Source: Latrodectus hesperus (Eukaryota > Arthropoda > Arachnida > Araneae > Theridiidae). Taken from it: a stretch of 64,000 bases of DNA. The notes under the pieces are model-generated. The model was not told where the DNA came from, did no database searches, and worked only from the letters and a program-made list of their open reading frames with translations. A program made the translations under genes and the position numbers. Every line of letters begins with the position of its first letter. The first letter of the stretch is position 1. This document shows positions 22,441 to 33,370 of the stretch, piece after piece. Location of the stretch: contig CM075862.1 in NCBI GenBank assembly GCA_037975125.1, forward strand, positions 12,589,125-12,653,124, in the 5' to 3' direction.

Positions 22441-22660
22441 GGGCCCGACTAAGTCTAATTGGTGCCAGTTACAAAAATTTCTTTGGGGGGCTTACCCTCT
22501 ACTTCACAGTTACAAACTTTCTATTCGATTTGGCAAACGATTCTATTTGATTTTCAACGAAAAATAAACTTTCCATTCGATTTGAGGGCCACTCTGATGT
22601 GGGGGCCAAGGGCAACTGCCCCGTATGCCCCGTATGCCCCTGCCTTCACAAGACTCTGCT
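22440..22660 (+). repeat. repeat I, copy 1
   Basis: Shared blocks GGGCCCGACTAAG, TACAAACTTTCTATTCGATT, ACGATTCTATT and CTCTGATGTGGGGGCC recur at 28342 (-), 44055 (+) and 55025 (-). It starts directly after SINE D. No coding potential is evident. Confidence 0.75.
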
Positions 22661-22859
22661 GAAAACCACCTGAGAATTCGGTCAAGACATGGCTGCATCA
22701 TTAAATATGTTAGACTTTTACAGAACAAGTTAAACGTCTTTTTTTTTAAAAAAAAATAATTTTAAGCAAAAGTATTTAAGTGCAAATAAAACAAACACAA
22801 ATACAAGTGTTTATTTATTTATCTCTCTACGGTAAATTCTTGCATAAGAAAACTTATTA

Positions 22860-22985
22860 CACCGAGATTTAATATTTGAACTTTTTATAGTGGGTTCCAC
22901 ACACTCGAAGTAGGACTCAAACCCATGTATTGTGAAATTGAAGACCAGGGAACAAACCAATCAGCTACTAGTTCAGCAAGGGAAC
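22860..22985 (-). mobile_element. degenerate tRNA-derived SINE head
   Basis: Read on the minus strand, AATACATGGGTTTGAGTCCTA is a diverged B box with a weak A-box region (GTAGCTGATTGGTT) 5' of it. The family is not clear. Confidence 0.35.
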
Positions 22986-22989
22986 AAAC

Positions 22990-24170
22990 GGAAGGGGGTT
23001 AAAACTGACAATAAATCATTATGCAGTATATATCTGTAAATATTTCGCAATATTGATGTCTTTTGGCACAGATGTCATATTGTCTTTTTGGCGTGATTTT
23101 GGCATACATTTTTTGTAATAAAAAATATCGCCAGATTTACGTAATAGTTCATAATAAATATTTCTTTAGAAATATCATATATACTTAAATTGAGTTAATA
23201 AATTCCAATTAATAATAAAGACGTGATTATTTAAGTACCTCAAACAAAAATATATCTATAAACTAACAATCCAAAAAACCCAATAAAATTTATATTTTTA
23301 GATTTTAATTTTTGAAGGATTGTATCTAAAAATAATTATTTATCAGTTTGTTGTGTTTAAATCCACATATCTATGAAAAGGATTGGATATAAAATTACGA
23401 GCAATTAAATTTTCCTTTTTTTGTAGCTTTTTTCTTCTAGGTAAGTGAATTTCTATAATAATTTATTATATTTTTTCTCTTGAGGTTTCGAATTGCGGTC
23501 TGGGAAATATTGCCACTTTTATCATTACCTACAGGGTTGCCATCATTCTGAAAACTAATTATTTAATCATTGGGGTTGTTAGTCGAATTCCGATACTAAC
23601 GTCATTCTCAGCTTCTTAAAAAAAAAGCCACCAAATGTTGCCACTGTGACTGTAACTTACTGACGCGGAAATTTCCAACCTGTGGCTCGCACAGATTCCT
23701 GAAACTGTATAATTACAGCCTGAAGAACTAACGCAACTTTTATAAAAATTTGGAGATCAGAAGAAGAAAAGCAAGAGTAGGTCTTGTGATATTAATTATA
23801 TGTACTTGAACACATTTGTTTTTAATGTGAGTCTAAATGTTTTGTGATTCATTAGTAAGTTGGAAAGGATCCTCGAGATCAACTTGTGTATTTGAACTAT
23901 AATGCTCAAATCTAAATTTTTGTGTGTATAGTAAAATTAGTATTGACTAATATGGCTGGATGAGGTGGAAGAGGATTTGAAAAAGATGAAGATCAAAAAT
24001 TGTAAGACAAAAGTCAAGGATCGGAAAAAGTTGAGCTGTTTGCTGAAGGAGGCCGAAATCCTACATGGATTATGGAGCCGAGTAACAGTAGTATCAGTTA
24101 CGAAAAACTCATAGATTTACTCTCTTAACCAATCTTTTCAAGATCTGGTTGAAACCAAAAGCAATTATCA
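22990..24170. other. intergenic DNA without a recognised gene
   Basis: Around 23610-24110 the base composition is less AT-rich. At 23952 an ATG opens MAG and is interrupted by TGA, then GGRGFEKDEDQKL ends at TAA. This may be a decayed coding fragment or chance. No other structure was seen. Confidence 0.35.
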
Positions 24171-24176
24171 ATCAAT

Positions 24177-24276
<100 letters not shown>

Positions 24277-24481
24277 TCAAAATCTTTTTCCTCATTCCCA
24301 TGTAGAACTATGCTCAATTGAAGTATACAGCGTCATGTATGTGTATGTTGTATTATAATATAATGGCATTAAAAATATGATACACAATTAATCGATGGTA
24401 CAAGTGATATTTATGACACAATCGATAGCATATTTGAAATATTATGTTTTGAAAATAAAAACACTTAGCACATTAGTGTAA

Positions 24482-24754
24482 ACTAAAACTAAACTCAGGG
24501 GCACGACAGCCCATGTGGGCCAAGGCCTATTGTGCCCATCTCTGTTTTCCTGACTGTGAGGCCTTGGGGTGAATATGTCCCGGTTGAATAGTCAGCTGAA
24601 TGCGAAACCACATGTGTTTAGCTCCCAAGCATGCTTGGTACTCAGTTTATCGACCCACTGAAGGTATGAAAGGCTGAGTCGACATTGCCCAGCCCGAGGA
24701 TCGAACCTCGGAACTGTGCCTTGGATGAAACGCTGCCATTAAGCCACCGGGCTT
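24482..24754 (-). mobile_element. SINE C, full-length copy
   Basis: On the minus strand it starts with AGCCCGGTGGCTTAATGGCA (A box), has B box GAGGTTCGATCCTCGGGC, runs through GGTCGATAAACTGAGTACCA and ends in GGGCTGTCGTGCCCCTGAG plus a TTTAGTTTAG tail. It is the least interrupted copy of this family in the window. Confidence 0.85.
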
Positions 24755-24879
24755 CACATTAGTGTAAAGGCCCACAAAAGATTGCTGAAAAATACTTATT
24801 TAACTTTTATTTTAAATATTGCATGCGATTTATATAAGCGTTGTAAGATTTCACGAAGATTTTTACCAATTAATTGTTA

Positions 24880-25070
24880 GGTTACTGCGATATGGGCACG
24901 GCTAAAGATTTCTGCCTACCAAAGAATCTAAACGCAGTCAATCACCGAGTAAATTTGGGCCAAAGTCAAGTGACTAGATCGACACCTGAGTTGTTACTCT
25001 CCAATCTACGTTGTATGACATCAGAGAAGAAATACTGAGCATTGGTCTCTGAGAAGAACTGGTGCGCATA
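24880..25070 (-). mobile_element. old, diverged SINE E copy
   Basis: The AAGTCAAGTGACTAGATCGA and CACCTGAGTTGTTACTCTCC parts resemble the 46980-47050 copy of family E. The rest is decayed. Confidence 0.4.
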
Positions 25071-25129
25071 CACAAAGATTAATGTGCATGAGCAATATTA
25101 TAATACATTTCAATTCTATGGTTTTTGCT

Positions 25130-25205
25130 GAGGCAGGTATTGAATCTGTTACTTTCCAGACTCGAGAGCGACATCAGTCATCACTCGGGCTTTAAATCCT
25201 CCACC
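25130..25205 (-). mobile_element. tRNA-derived SINE head fragment
   Basis: On the minus strand a GTAACAGATTCAATACCTG B-box-like stretch follows a weak A box. It is a short relic. Confidence 0.25.
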
Positions 25206-25209
25206 AAAA

Positions 25210-26250
25210 GGAAGCACTGCAGTAATAAGTGCTGTTGCATTAAAAACTTTGTATACATTGCGTTTGTATCATATTTGGACTTACGATATCGGTGAGTAAA
25301 GATTTTAAAGAATAGGATGCAAGTATTATATATTATATATTATTAGAGCATTAAGAAAAAATATACTTTGTGTACATTTTTTAAACAAATTTTTGCTTTG
25401 TAAATAATATAATAAAGGTAATATAGCAATAGTTATCCATATTTCACGATATTTTCTATCTTAATTTGATTATAAATAATGTTGGATTTCATTTCCGTAT
25501 CTTTTCCTTCATTTATTGTATCGATACAAAAATTAGCGATATTTGATAAAGGGCTACTACCTAAGAAAACTGTAACACTGAGGCACGCTTTATAAAAGTG
25601 TACCACCTCGAGTATTCCGAGTTTAAAGCCTGAGAAATGCTTAAGTTACGTTATATATCAAATATACTTCTGAAAAATGTTAGTCTATAGTACTCTTTTG
25701 CCTGTCGCATCTAAATATCATTTTCTCAAGACTTAATTCCTGATCTTATATTCCACACATGCAGCACTTGTAACATTAATATTAAATTATTACTTTGTTA
25801 ATAGGATATTTTAAAGTAAGAAAAAGTGATTCATTACAAGATGAATTATTTTAAATATTTCATATAATAATTTGCATTTTAGTAATATTAATTCAGTAAA
25901 AAGTATTTAAGTAAACTTAATGCTATTAAACTGTTACCGTTTAAAATTATTTGAACTAAATATAATGAAGTTCGTTAATCACTTCACGTGGCACATCTTC
26001 ACTGCGTTTCATTTATTATTCGACAAAAGGTTTTTCTTTTCGATTTTCAAGTGTATAACATTGAAAATTCTTTCACAGCAAATTGAATTTTACTCTATGA
26101 TGGTGAAGTTTATTGTAAGTCATGCAGGCTTTTTTTACTATTTCATTTCTATTCCTTTAAAGATTTTCATTTGCACTTCTCAGAAATTAAAAAAAAAAAA
26201 AACATTATTTCAGTATTAAAACTCTAACTAATAAGCTGCACTATAATCAA
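25210..26250. other. intergenic AT-rich DNA
   Basis: A 99-codon plus-strand frame at 25920-26219 is Phe/Lys/Leu-rich and looks like a chance frame in AT-rich DNA. No gene was recognised. Confidence 0.5.
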
Positions 26251-26400
26251 ATGAAAAAAGTCGTCCTTGTAGTAGGCAGAGAGTTTCAGACCTGACGGAA
26301 TCGGAAGCCATCATGCTCAGATGGCACATTGGACGTTCCGTAAAGCCCAACGCTTCTTTGTTGGAGTCAAGAAGAGGGTGCTAGCTCATGTGTCTACCTC

Positions 26401-26440
26401 GTCAATTGATCATGATCAAAGTCAATTGATCATGATCAAA
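26401..26440. repeat. exact 20-bp tandem duplication containing a palindrome
   Basis: The unit GTCAATTGATCATGATCAAA occurs twice in a row. Each unit contains the perfect 14-bp palindrome TTGATCATGATCAA. Confidence 0.95.
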
Positions 26441-26449
26441 ATGACGAAC

Positions 26450-26635
26450 TAGTTTGTATTCCAAGGCAACAGCCAAATGATCAGTACTCTGGCATTCGGT
26501 TCAATAGTTCGTGAGTTCAATTCCTACAGCAGGATTTAGATATTTGTTATGCCTCGGAATCTACATTAAATCGTCAGTTCCGGTCTAATTAGCCCACGTG
26601 TATAAAAACTGATAATTAAATGACAAACAAACAAA
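26450..26635 (+). mobile_element. tRNA-derived SINE, family G
   Basis: The A-box-like AGCCAAATGATCAGTACTC and B-box-like GAGTTCAATTCC precede a body (AATCGTCAGTTCCGGTCTAA) shared with 17825 and 57440. It ends in an ACAAACAAACA tail. Confidence 0.5.
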
Positions 26636-26733
26636 CAGTGGGCGATATTCAGCAGCTACGGTCATCAGAAATAGGCACCCGAGAAGGTATTGCAGTTGTG
26701 TACAAGAGTGACGTATCTTTTGATATCCGGCGA

Positions 26734-26741
26734 TGACGTCA
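26734..26741. promoter_or_regulatory. CRE-type TGACGTCA site
   Basis: A perfect 8-bp TGACGTCA lies next to a half site TGACGTA at about 26709, 300 bp from the GC-rich patch at 27.0 kb. Function is inferred only. Confidence 0.25.
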
Positions 26742-26999
26742 TTCCGGCTAAGAATCGATATTGAGGATGTGGCTTTAAAAAAAATCTTTTTCTAATTACA
26801 TGCGCAGTTTAATGTGTACAAAAATAACAACTTCTTGGTCATCCTGTTGATATTACTTTTAAGCTGCTCGACAGAACGATTTTGGCGTTTATTTCACGCA
26901 TGAAAAAACTTACGCCAAGTTGAAGTCGGACATTCCAATTGCAGTTAATGTATTTTTTGACCCCAAATCGGCAGAAAAAGGATGTTTGAGAAAAAAAGA

Positions 27000-27480
27000 A
27001 ATGGCACTTACTGACTGCCGTGCTCGATGAGGTGTCCCGAGAAGTGGAGAGACATCGTGGACAGAGGGTGCTCTCGGCAGCCGACAGCGCGATCAAAAGG
27101 AAGAGGAGTGCACAGCACACCAAAGACAACGTTCCAAAGTTCGCTAGTGTTCCTTCTGCACGATAACTTGAAGATTTCGCCTCTTTGTGCTGTTACCGCG
27201 GTGCAATCAAAACCAGCGATTACGAGAACGAGCAGACACACCTGTAAGACGTTCGGGTGGGGTGGAGGGGGGAACGAGAAGGGAATTTTCCACCCCCCCC
27301 GTGCCTTCCTTCCCGCCTCGCCGAATGCAGATAACGACCAGGGGCGATATAAGGTGTCAAAACTAATGAATTCAGAAAAACTAGAGGATGAGCGATGTGT
27401 GCCGTGCCGGAGCCTGAAGAATCACGTGATCTCAGTCGCGGGGGGGGTAAGAATTGAAGAAGAATTGCTACCCGTAAGGA
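27000..27480 (-). promoter_or_regulatory. GC-rich CpG-containing patch, possible promoter
   Basis: The patch is distinctly GC-rich in an AT-rich region, with G and C runs at 27258-27300 and 27440-27447. On the minus strand a TTATAT sequence at about 27346-27351 precedes CpG-rich DNA, followed by the exon-like segment. It could be a promoter with a 5' exon, or an insertion of unrelated GC-rich DNA. Confidence 0.3.
27014..27241 (-). CDS. possible exon of an unidentified minus-strand gene
   Basis: An acceptor-like CGTCTTACAG ends at 27242 and a donor-like GTCA|GTAAGT begins near 27011. The sequence between is GC-rich with many CpGs, unlike its surroundings. One frame is open throughout (VCLLVLVIAGFDCTAVTAQ, hydrophobic at its start). 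A second frame has a signal-peptide-like LSLVCCALLFLLIALSAAES but lacks an ATG. The only ATG near the donor opens MSLHFSGHLIEHGS. I recognise no family, and the reading frame is undecided. Confidence 0.3.
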
Positions 27481-27499
27481 CCTCGGATTGCTCCAAGAG

Positions 27500-28335
27500 A
27501 TAAGAATGGAATTTGAATCGAAAACAACGTGAGTGGTTTGGAAATTAATATTATTGTCATTTTTTTACAACCCTTCTAGGCAATTTTTGTCACGTAAGCA
27601 TTCCGTACATTTTTATTTTTTCTTCGACAAACAGAAATGATCCCAAGACTGGAATTACCGTCCCATTAGAATTCTTCAATAGCTGATTGTCAATAAGTAT
27701 TTTTGTTTTAAATAGCATGTGATGTGGCACATATTTATGCCCATACATCACATCTCGTGATGAAGATATAAAATCGTGACTTAAAAAATTATATAAATTT
27801 ATTTTCAATACAATTAACATTCTCAAACATTATTGAGTATTTTTAGAGAATCCAAGGAAATATTTTACAAACTCGCTTTTAAACCAAGGTCACACCAGGC
27901 ATTGCTCTCACAAGCAGAAGGTAGCATGTATAATTCGAATCCAGAAAAAGACCCTCATGTTGATAGAAGGGGTTCTAGAGAACCAAAAGGGAGAACGCTG
28001 GTGCTATTATGTCCATTGGGTTGCGAGATCGATATTTGACTCAGCCGAGGACTTCCGTGCTGAGTAGGTCTATGTATGTTAAACGTTTCGCAAGATACAA
28101 TACTCCTCCAGTGACGAGTCATAAGCGTGAAAAGAAGAGTGTTTGTTTTGACGTCGACAATTAGTTGTCGACATCGTCACTTAACGGGACATAAAATTAC
28201 AAGTCGGTTAGGTGTATCGGTCGGATTTGGCCTGAAGAAACAACTGGAAATATTTCTCCGTAACTTAATATTTATACTTTTATATAGAAAAAAATAGGAC
28301 AAAAAGCGCAAAAATATGGGAAAAAGACATGATGA
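27500..28335. other. intergenic DNA without a recognised gene
   Basis: A tRNA-head-like relic may lie near 27880-27960. A short hairpin GTCGACAA-TTAG-TTGTCGAC is at 28153-28172. No gene was recognised. Confidence 0.45.
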
Positions 28336-28670
28336 TCCTCGGTGGCATGGTTAATTTGGACGAGAGCCTGACTAAAGCAGGAGCATACGAGTTAGTTGCC
28401 CCAGGCCTCCATATCAAAGGGGCCCCAAATCAAATCGAAAGTTTATAGACCCAATAAAGATTTTGTCCTCGGGTCTCAATTCTATTAAATCGGGCCCCGG
28501 TTAGGACGTTGTTCTCCCGGCAGTGAGTTCGAATCAGGATCCAACCGAAGAGCCGTCGTGTTCACTGAGGGCGGAGGTATCACGTAAGATATGCAGTTGT
28601 CGCAATATCCTCCACGTGAAATGATACCTTTGGGGTTGGGAAGACAAGTTTGAGGTCTTTTTGCTTGGTT
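28336..28670 (+). mobile_element. SINE A interrupted by repeat I
   Basis: The head begins CCTCGGTGGCATGGTT (28337 on). It resumes at about 28503 with GGTTAGGACGTTGTTCTC, B box GAGTTCGAATC, then CAACCGAAGAGCCGTCGTG and CAATATCCTCCACGTGAAAT. In other copies the two head parts are contiguous. Confidence 0.7.
28345..28502 (-). repeat. repeat I, copy 2, within the SINE A head
   Basis: On the minus strand it reads GGGGCCCGATTTAATAGAAT then CAAAATCTTTATTGGGTCTA, and AAACTTTCGATTTGATTTGG, matching the other repeat I copies. It sits between the A box and B box of the SINE A head. Confidence 0.7.
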
Positions 28671-29289
28671 AGATTTTTGAATTACGAAGACCCACTTTTG
28701 GAGTCATGATGGTCATCCCAGTGGATGCCCCTCTTAATAAATTTACCCTCAATTCCACCCCTTGCAGTGCTGAAAGCCAAAAATCTCAGAAGGCGGGCAG
28801 TGAAAACAACAATCGATTATACGCCAAGGGTTTAGTACTACATTTTTGTCTGGCTGCTTATGCCGTCCAAAATCACTATTTCAACCAACCAAAATGTAAT
28901 TTTGAGTGACTGTCGAGTGACGAGTCAACGCTTGAGCTGGAATTTTGCTCTCCCCACTACAGTGCGGAGGGACATCGGACCTTATGGAACTTTTAAATGT
29001 GTGTGGCCATTTCTCAGTGCGACGGGCTTAGGTTGGATCCGGTATTGAACTAATAATTTCTTGAGCACAAGAATGATAATGACATTATATATGTGTTGAA
29101 ATGTCGCACCGTATACCCTAAATAATTTATGAATGATGAGAAAAGGAAATGTAATGAGATGACATATAAATTGAAATTCTATAACCTGGATTTCATTATA
29201 TTTATTTGAAATTAATTTAAAAATCATGTGACATATATCAGTTGTTGTTATACAATGCCGGGCTGCTAGGATTTTCACATTTCAGGACC

Positions 29290-29578
29290 ACAAAGGGCGG
29301 ATGTGATGCCACCTCATACAGTGAGGCATCCAATGGGCGCGCCGTCATCAAAGTGGGTTTCCGTAATTTAGAAGCAGGGACCAAGCAGAAGAGCACAGAT
29401 TTGGCCTGCTTGAAACATAGGTATCATTTCACATGGAAGGCATTGTGGCCGCGACATATTTAACGTGTCCCAGGCGTCATTGGCGAACACGACGGATTTT
29501 CGATTGGGTTGGGATTCGAATTCACTGCTTTCCGATAGTGAGAACAACGCTCTAACTCCCAGATTACCCCCCATTCTA
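29290..29578 (-). mobile_element. SINE A copy
   Basis: On the minus strand the head with B box GAATTCGAATCCCAACC is followed by ATCGAAAATCCGTCGTGTTC, GGGACACGTTAAATATGTCG and CCATGTGAAATGATACC. The tail part (AGCAGGCCAAATCTG) is shared with 19452 and 45474. Confidence 0.75.
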
Positions 29579-29579
29579 A

Positions 29580-30670
29580 GCTATAGATCCTAGTTTACAG
29601 TTTAACCCTCATCGCAAAAAAAAAGACCATTGCGTGACAAATTAATTTTCCTGATGACAAGAGAATATGGCCGAATCTATGAAACTTCTCTCTGAAGGCC
29701 ATCCCCATTATGGATACTGAAATATCTTACAGCAGCCCTAGGCCCTTAGGCTGTTCAAAATCTCGTCTTCAGTAGCGCCCTCTTCCATTTATGATAATTG
29801 GGAATTAAACTATTGAAATTGACATTTTGCGCATCACCGGTGTTCAGATATTAGGCAGATCAAACGATCTTCTCCAATATTCACCAAATTATTTTCAAGT
29901 TATATTTTATTTCCAAATTTCGTTTACATTAAAAAAATTATTTATTTGCAAACTGCGTATTCACGTTTTAGAAGAAATAATAATTGAATGTCAACATAAG
30001 GGATAAAAAAATTTTTTGGGGGGATAACTCAAAAAGAATTTTGTTAACTTGCGGTAATTCAATGACGAATACAAGATTGGGGAAAAATATACGCATGTAT
30101 CATTAGTTTTATACGAAACAGACTATGAGTAACGGTATATAAAATATTCAACTATTTTCATTCGCAATATGTAAAATGTCAAGGTAATATTCCGCTGCCC
30201 GGTGCCAAGTATTGCGCAAGGCCCCTCGGCCATTTTCCGTCCGATGACTTCAACATTTGTTCTTTTTTTAGTTGATCAGTGTCACGTCGTTTTGTCTTTG
30301 ACCCAAGAGAAGGAAGTTTAGAGATGAGAACTCGGAAGAAAAAAAAAAAAAACTCTTTTTCTTCAGATTATTTTAAATAATCATTAGCTTAAACATGTAA
30401 TATATGAGAGAAAAAAACATATAACTATTCATTTATTGGAACACTAACCGCTGACATAATACCAGCTTTAACACTAGATTTGCAGGCGTTTTTTATGCAC
30501 CAATCTCCGACGAACACGCGTCAGTTAGAAGCATGACCGAATACACATATTGAAAGAAAAAACCTTTTAGATAATTAAGCACTGCAAATCTAGAAATGAG
30601 AGAAAATGGAAAATAAATATTTTTATGAAAACTTTTATTATTTAATCATATAACTTCATTGTTCTACATT
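29580..30670. other. intergenic DNA without a recognised gene
   Basis: The stretch at 30190-30330 is less AT-rich (GCGCAAGGCCCCTCGGCC) but has no feature I can name. The rest is AT-rich. Confidence 0.45.
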
Positions 30671-30675
30671 CATCC

Positions 30676-30968
30676 AGCAGCCGACCGATTGGCTGAGTGG
30701 TTAGCGTTCCTGACTCCTGAGCTGTTGGTCCCGGGTTCGAATCCCGGTTCGGGCATGGGTATTTCTGTTCTCTCTGTCCTTTCTTCTGTGATGTTGCATG
30801 AATGTGGCCCGCCCTATAAACGGGTTTGTGGTGGTATGGCGCGGGTAATGTTACTCGCCTCCGAGACTTGGTTCACAGGTGCCCGCTGGGTAACGACAAA
30901 TGAGTTGCAGTCTCTGTTGTGGCATAGTGTTCAACCCTCTTGTGCCCGCCATTGGAAAAAAAACATTC
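30676..30968 (+). mobile_element. tRNA-derived SINE, family H
   Basis: A well preserved tRNA-like head has A box TGGCTGAGTGGTTAGCG and B box GGGTTCGAATCCCGG (30735-30749), with a 5-bp T-arm stem. The acceptor ends do not pair well. The body (GCGCGGGTAATGTTACTCGC, GGGTAACGACAAATGAGTTG) recurs at 57715-57850 on the minus strand. It ends in an A run. Confidence 0.8.
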
Positions 30969-30969
30969 A

Positions 30970-32240
30970 TTCAGCAGATTATTTACACCAATACTCAATC
31001 TTTGAATGCAATTCACATTTTGCGATTTCTTTTTTCGGTTGCTTATTGGGCTTATTTCACGTGAAATGTCACTGACTTTCTTGTATTCATATTTATTATT
31101 ATTATTTTTGTAGTTTTCGCAAGCGTAAAACTGACAAAAAATTTTAAAACGACCGCGTCCAATGGACATTTATCCGTAGAGATAAATTTACTACACAGAT
31201 AATTGCAAAACTTTTAAAGAAAATTGACATCAACCTATATTTATGTCATTAAACGGATACAAATCAGTACAAGCGTTACTACAAAAATGCGATCAGATTT
31301 GTATAATTTTCCTCGAAAAATTTAAAATGCGTCAAAATAACGCATCCCAGAAACCAAGTGTAAAAGTCACTGCTTATATAACACAAGCAACCCTTGTCAG
31401 TTTACTTCGAGGTGCGTGGTTTTAAGTGAAAAATATGCATATGGCTTTCAGAGAAATATTGCGCTTATGTAAAGTAACACTGTTTACAATTTTTTAAGGT
31501 TGTTCATATATTTTATTTAATTTTGTTTTTCTAAAACACTGTTTTAGGAAAACAAAATTAAATAAACACGAAATGAGGGCTATAAATAAGCTACAAACAA
31601 ATTTAATGAAAATGAAATACACTTGAAAATTCCCTATAGTTACAGTCATTAATCACAAAAGACATGGTTTTTTTTAATACTATAAAACCTATTGGATAGA
31701 CAAAAAAAAAAAAGATCGCAATATTCTTTGCAATGAACAAAAACAATATTTTTTCAAGAAAAGGAGCATTATTTCTTAAAAAAAAAAAATTATGGAATAC
31801 ATTAGGGAACGTAGAAAGAAAGGGAGATCCGATGCCACGTGCGTATTTTTTTCCGCATTCCCGTTTTAAGACTTTTTAGTTATTTTATAGAGATGACGTT
31901 TTGAATGAGGGAAGAAATACATGCTATCGTTCTTGAAGCGGGCGGAGTTCCGTATCGGTGAGCATCATGATAAAAGCAACTTTAGAATGAGATCAAATCA
32001 GTGTTGATTACGGCTTCAATTATTTACAAAGACTACCAAAATTTCAAAATGAAACATAGCTAATGTTTTAATTAAGCAGAGATTGGCATCGTGATATTAT
32101 TTTCATTCTTTTACGTGGACATTCTCCGTTCAATCTAGGGCAAAAATGCGGTGGAGACACAGAATTTATAGATTTCATTTAAATTTCACGTAGATGCTAA
32201 ATTTTCAGAGTATCTTAGATTACCGTAAATCATATGAGGA
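30970..32240. other. intergenic AT-rich DNA
   Basis: No gene was recognised. An imperfect inverted repeat around AAAACACTGTTTTAGGAAAA is at about 31531-31556, where the flanks TTTATTTAATTTTGTTTT and AAAACAAAATTAAATAAA also pair. Confidence 0.5.
31509..31566. repeat. near-perfect inverted repeat (hairpin)
   Basis: TTTATTTAATTTTGTTTTCC-like and GGAAAACAAAATTAAATAAA arms face each other around a centre near 31541. It is a compact fold-back of AT-rich sequence. Confidence 0.7.
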
Positions 32241-32244
32241 TTTT

Positions 32245-32485
32245 AGGGTAAGTCTAGCTATAGTACAATGCTCTTTATCAGATCCCGGGATTCAATCCCA
32301 GACATTCTTGCACAACAAGAGATAGATGTTTTGATTAAGCGTGTATGTCTACCGACGTGGGTGCTTGGGAGTTTTTCAAGGTTTCCTCCTTTGCAACATG
32401 TGAATACCGCCTACTGTTCCTAAAAAGTTCTCTCTTAAGGCAATTTAAAATGCCTTAAGTTGTGAGGGTGTGCCCTTCGCGATGC
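32245..32485 (+). mobile_element. SINE D, copy 2
   Basis: B box CGGGATTCAATCCCAG is followed by GAGATAGATGTTTTG and TTTCAAGGTTTCCTCCTTTG. The order matches the copy at 22141. Confidence 0.6.
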
Positions 32486-32489
32486 ATAA

Positions 32490-33370
32490 AAATAAATCCC
32501 TGGAGAAATTGCTTTCATTCGTATGGATTGAGTAATTAGGCAATAGACATAGAATTTCAATTCTGTCACATCACTGATAATGTGCAGAGCAAAGACATCA
32601 CAAATTCCCACAAAAATGCTGGCCTCTCTAAATGACTGATTACATCACTTTCACAAGCACTATTTTGTTTAATCTATTGCCTTAAAGTCTCGTTGAGGAT
32701 AGAGATTTGCAATCACATCCCAAGACTTAGACGGTTTTATTTGAACATATGAAATATCTCGCCGCATTTTATTGTTGAAGAGAAGCAAATTTTAAAGTTA
32801 CATTGATATCAATGATTTTCAAAAGGATTTACATCACAAATTTTTATGTTTATTATCATTCACCTTCCTTTTATCGTCCAAAAATGATTGAATGTGAAAT
32901 GATACGTTTAATAATTCAATGAACTTTTAAAAACCTTCTGTTCAAAACTATTTTAACAGCAAGAAAAGACACGACATCCTCAATTATGTAACGGAAACCG
33001 ACATCTCGGACGTGAACTGTGATAAGGATCACATTCAGAAAAATTATAACAAAAAGGAGACATGAGAAGGACAAGGAATGGAGCTGAATCGACAAAAAGG
33101 AATCCCAAATAAGACAGGATTAAGGCGAGCAGCAAGACTGGAATCTTTATTGATATCCTATTTTGTCGACGTGATGAATGATTTGGGTATAAGGATGCCA
33201 TTCGTATTCCCACTGGGTATCTTCACAGCGATACAACTGCGACATATAACTCGGGGTTTCAGTGGCAGGATTCGAAATTTACGATGCATTCCGTCGCAAC
33301 CGAGATATTTAAGCCTACGCTACTCCAGATGCACATGTCTGGATTAGGATGAAATGTAGCTAAACTTTAA
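32490..33370. other. intergenic DNA, unidentified
   Basis: Sequence at 33000-33350 has a balanced base composition and overlapping frames on both strands (plus 33078-33347, minus 32980-33213 with a hydrophobic stretch IPVLLLALILSYLGFLF). Neither resembles a known protein. It may be an old repeat. Confidence 0.4.

Noticed and set aside
23952..24005. MAG-stop-GGRGFEKDEDQKL as the start of a gene
   Set aside because: It is interrupted by TGA and ends after 17 codons. A link to any glycine-rich N-terminus would be guesswork.
25920..26219. 99-codon plus-strand open frame
   Set aside because: It is rich in Phe, Leu, Ile and Lys with no motif, ends in a poly-Lys run over an A tract and fits chance in AT-rich DNA.
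27027..27503. 158-codon plus-strand open frame
   Set aside because: It runs through poly-G/C tracts and antisense to the splice-like minus-strand segment. It has no recognisable domain; GC-rich DNA lacks stops by chance.
30680..30754. Possible tRNA gene with good A and B boxes
   Set aside because: The acceptor-stem ends do not pair and the sequence continues into a body that recurs at 57.7 kb, so it is a tRNA-derived SINE head.
30659..31075. 138-codon plus-strand open frame
   Set aside because: Its first two thirds are the SINE H head and body; the rest is AT-rich flank.
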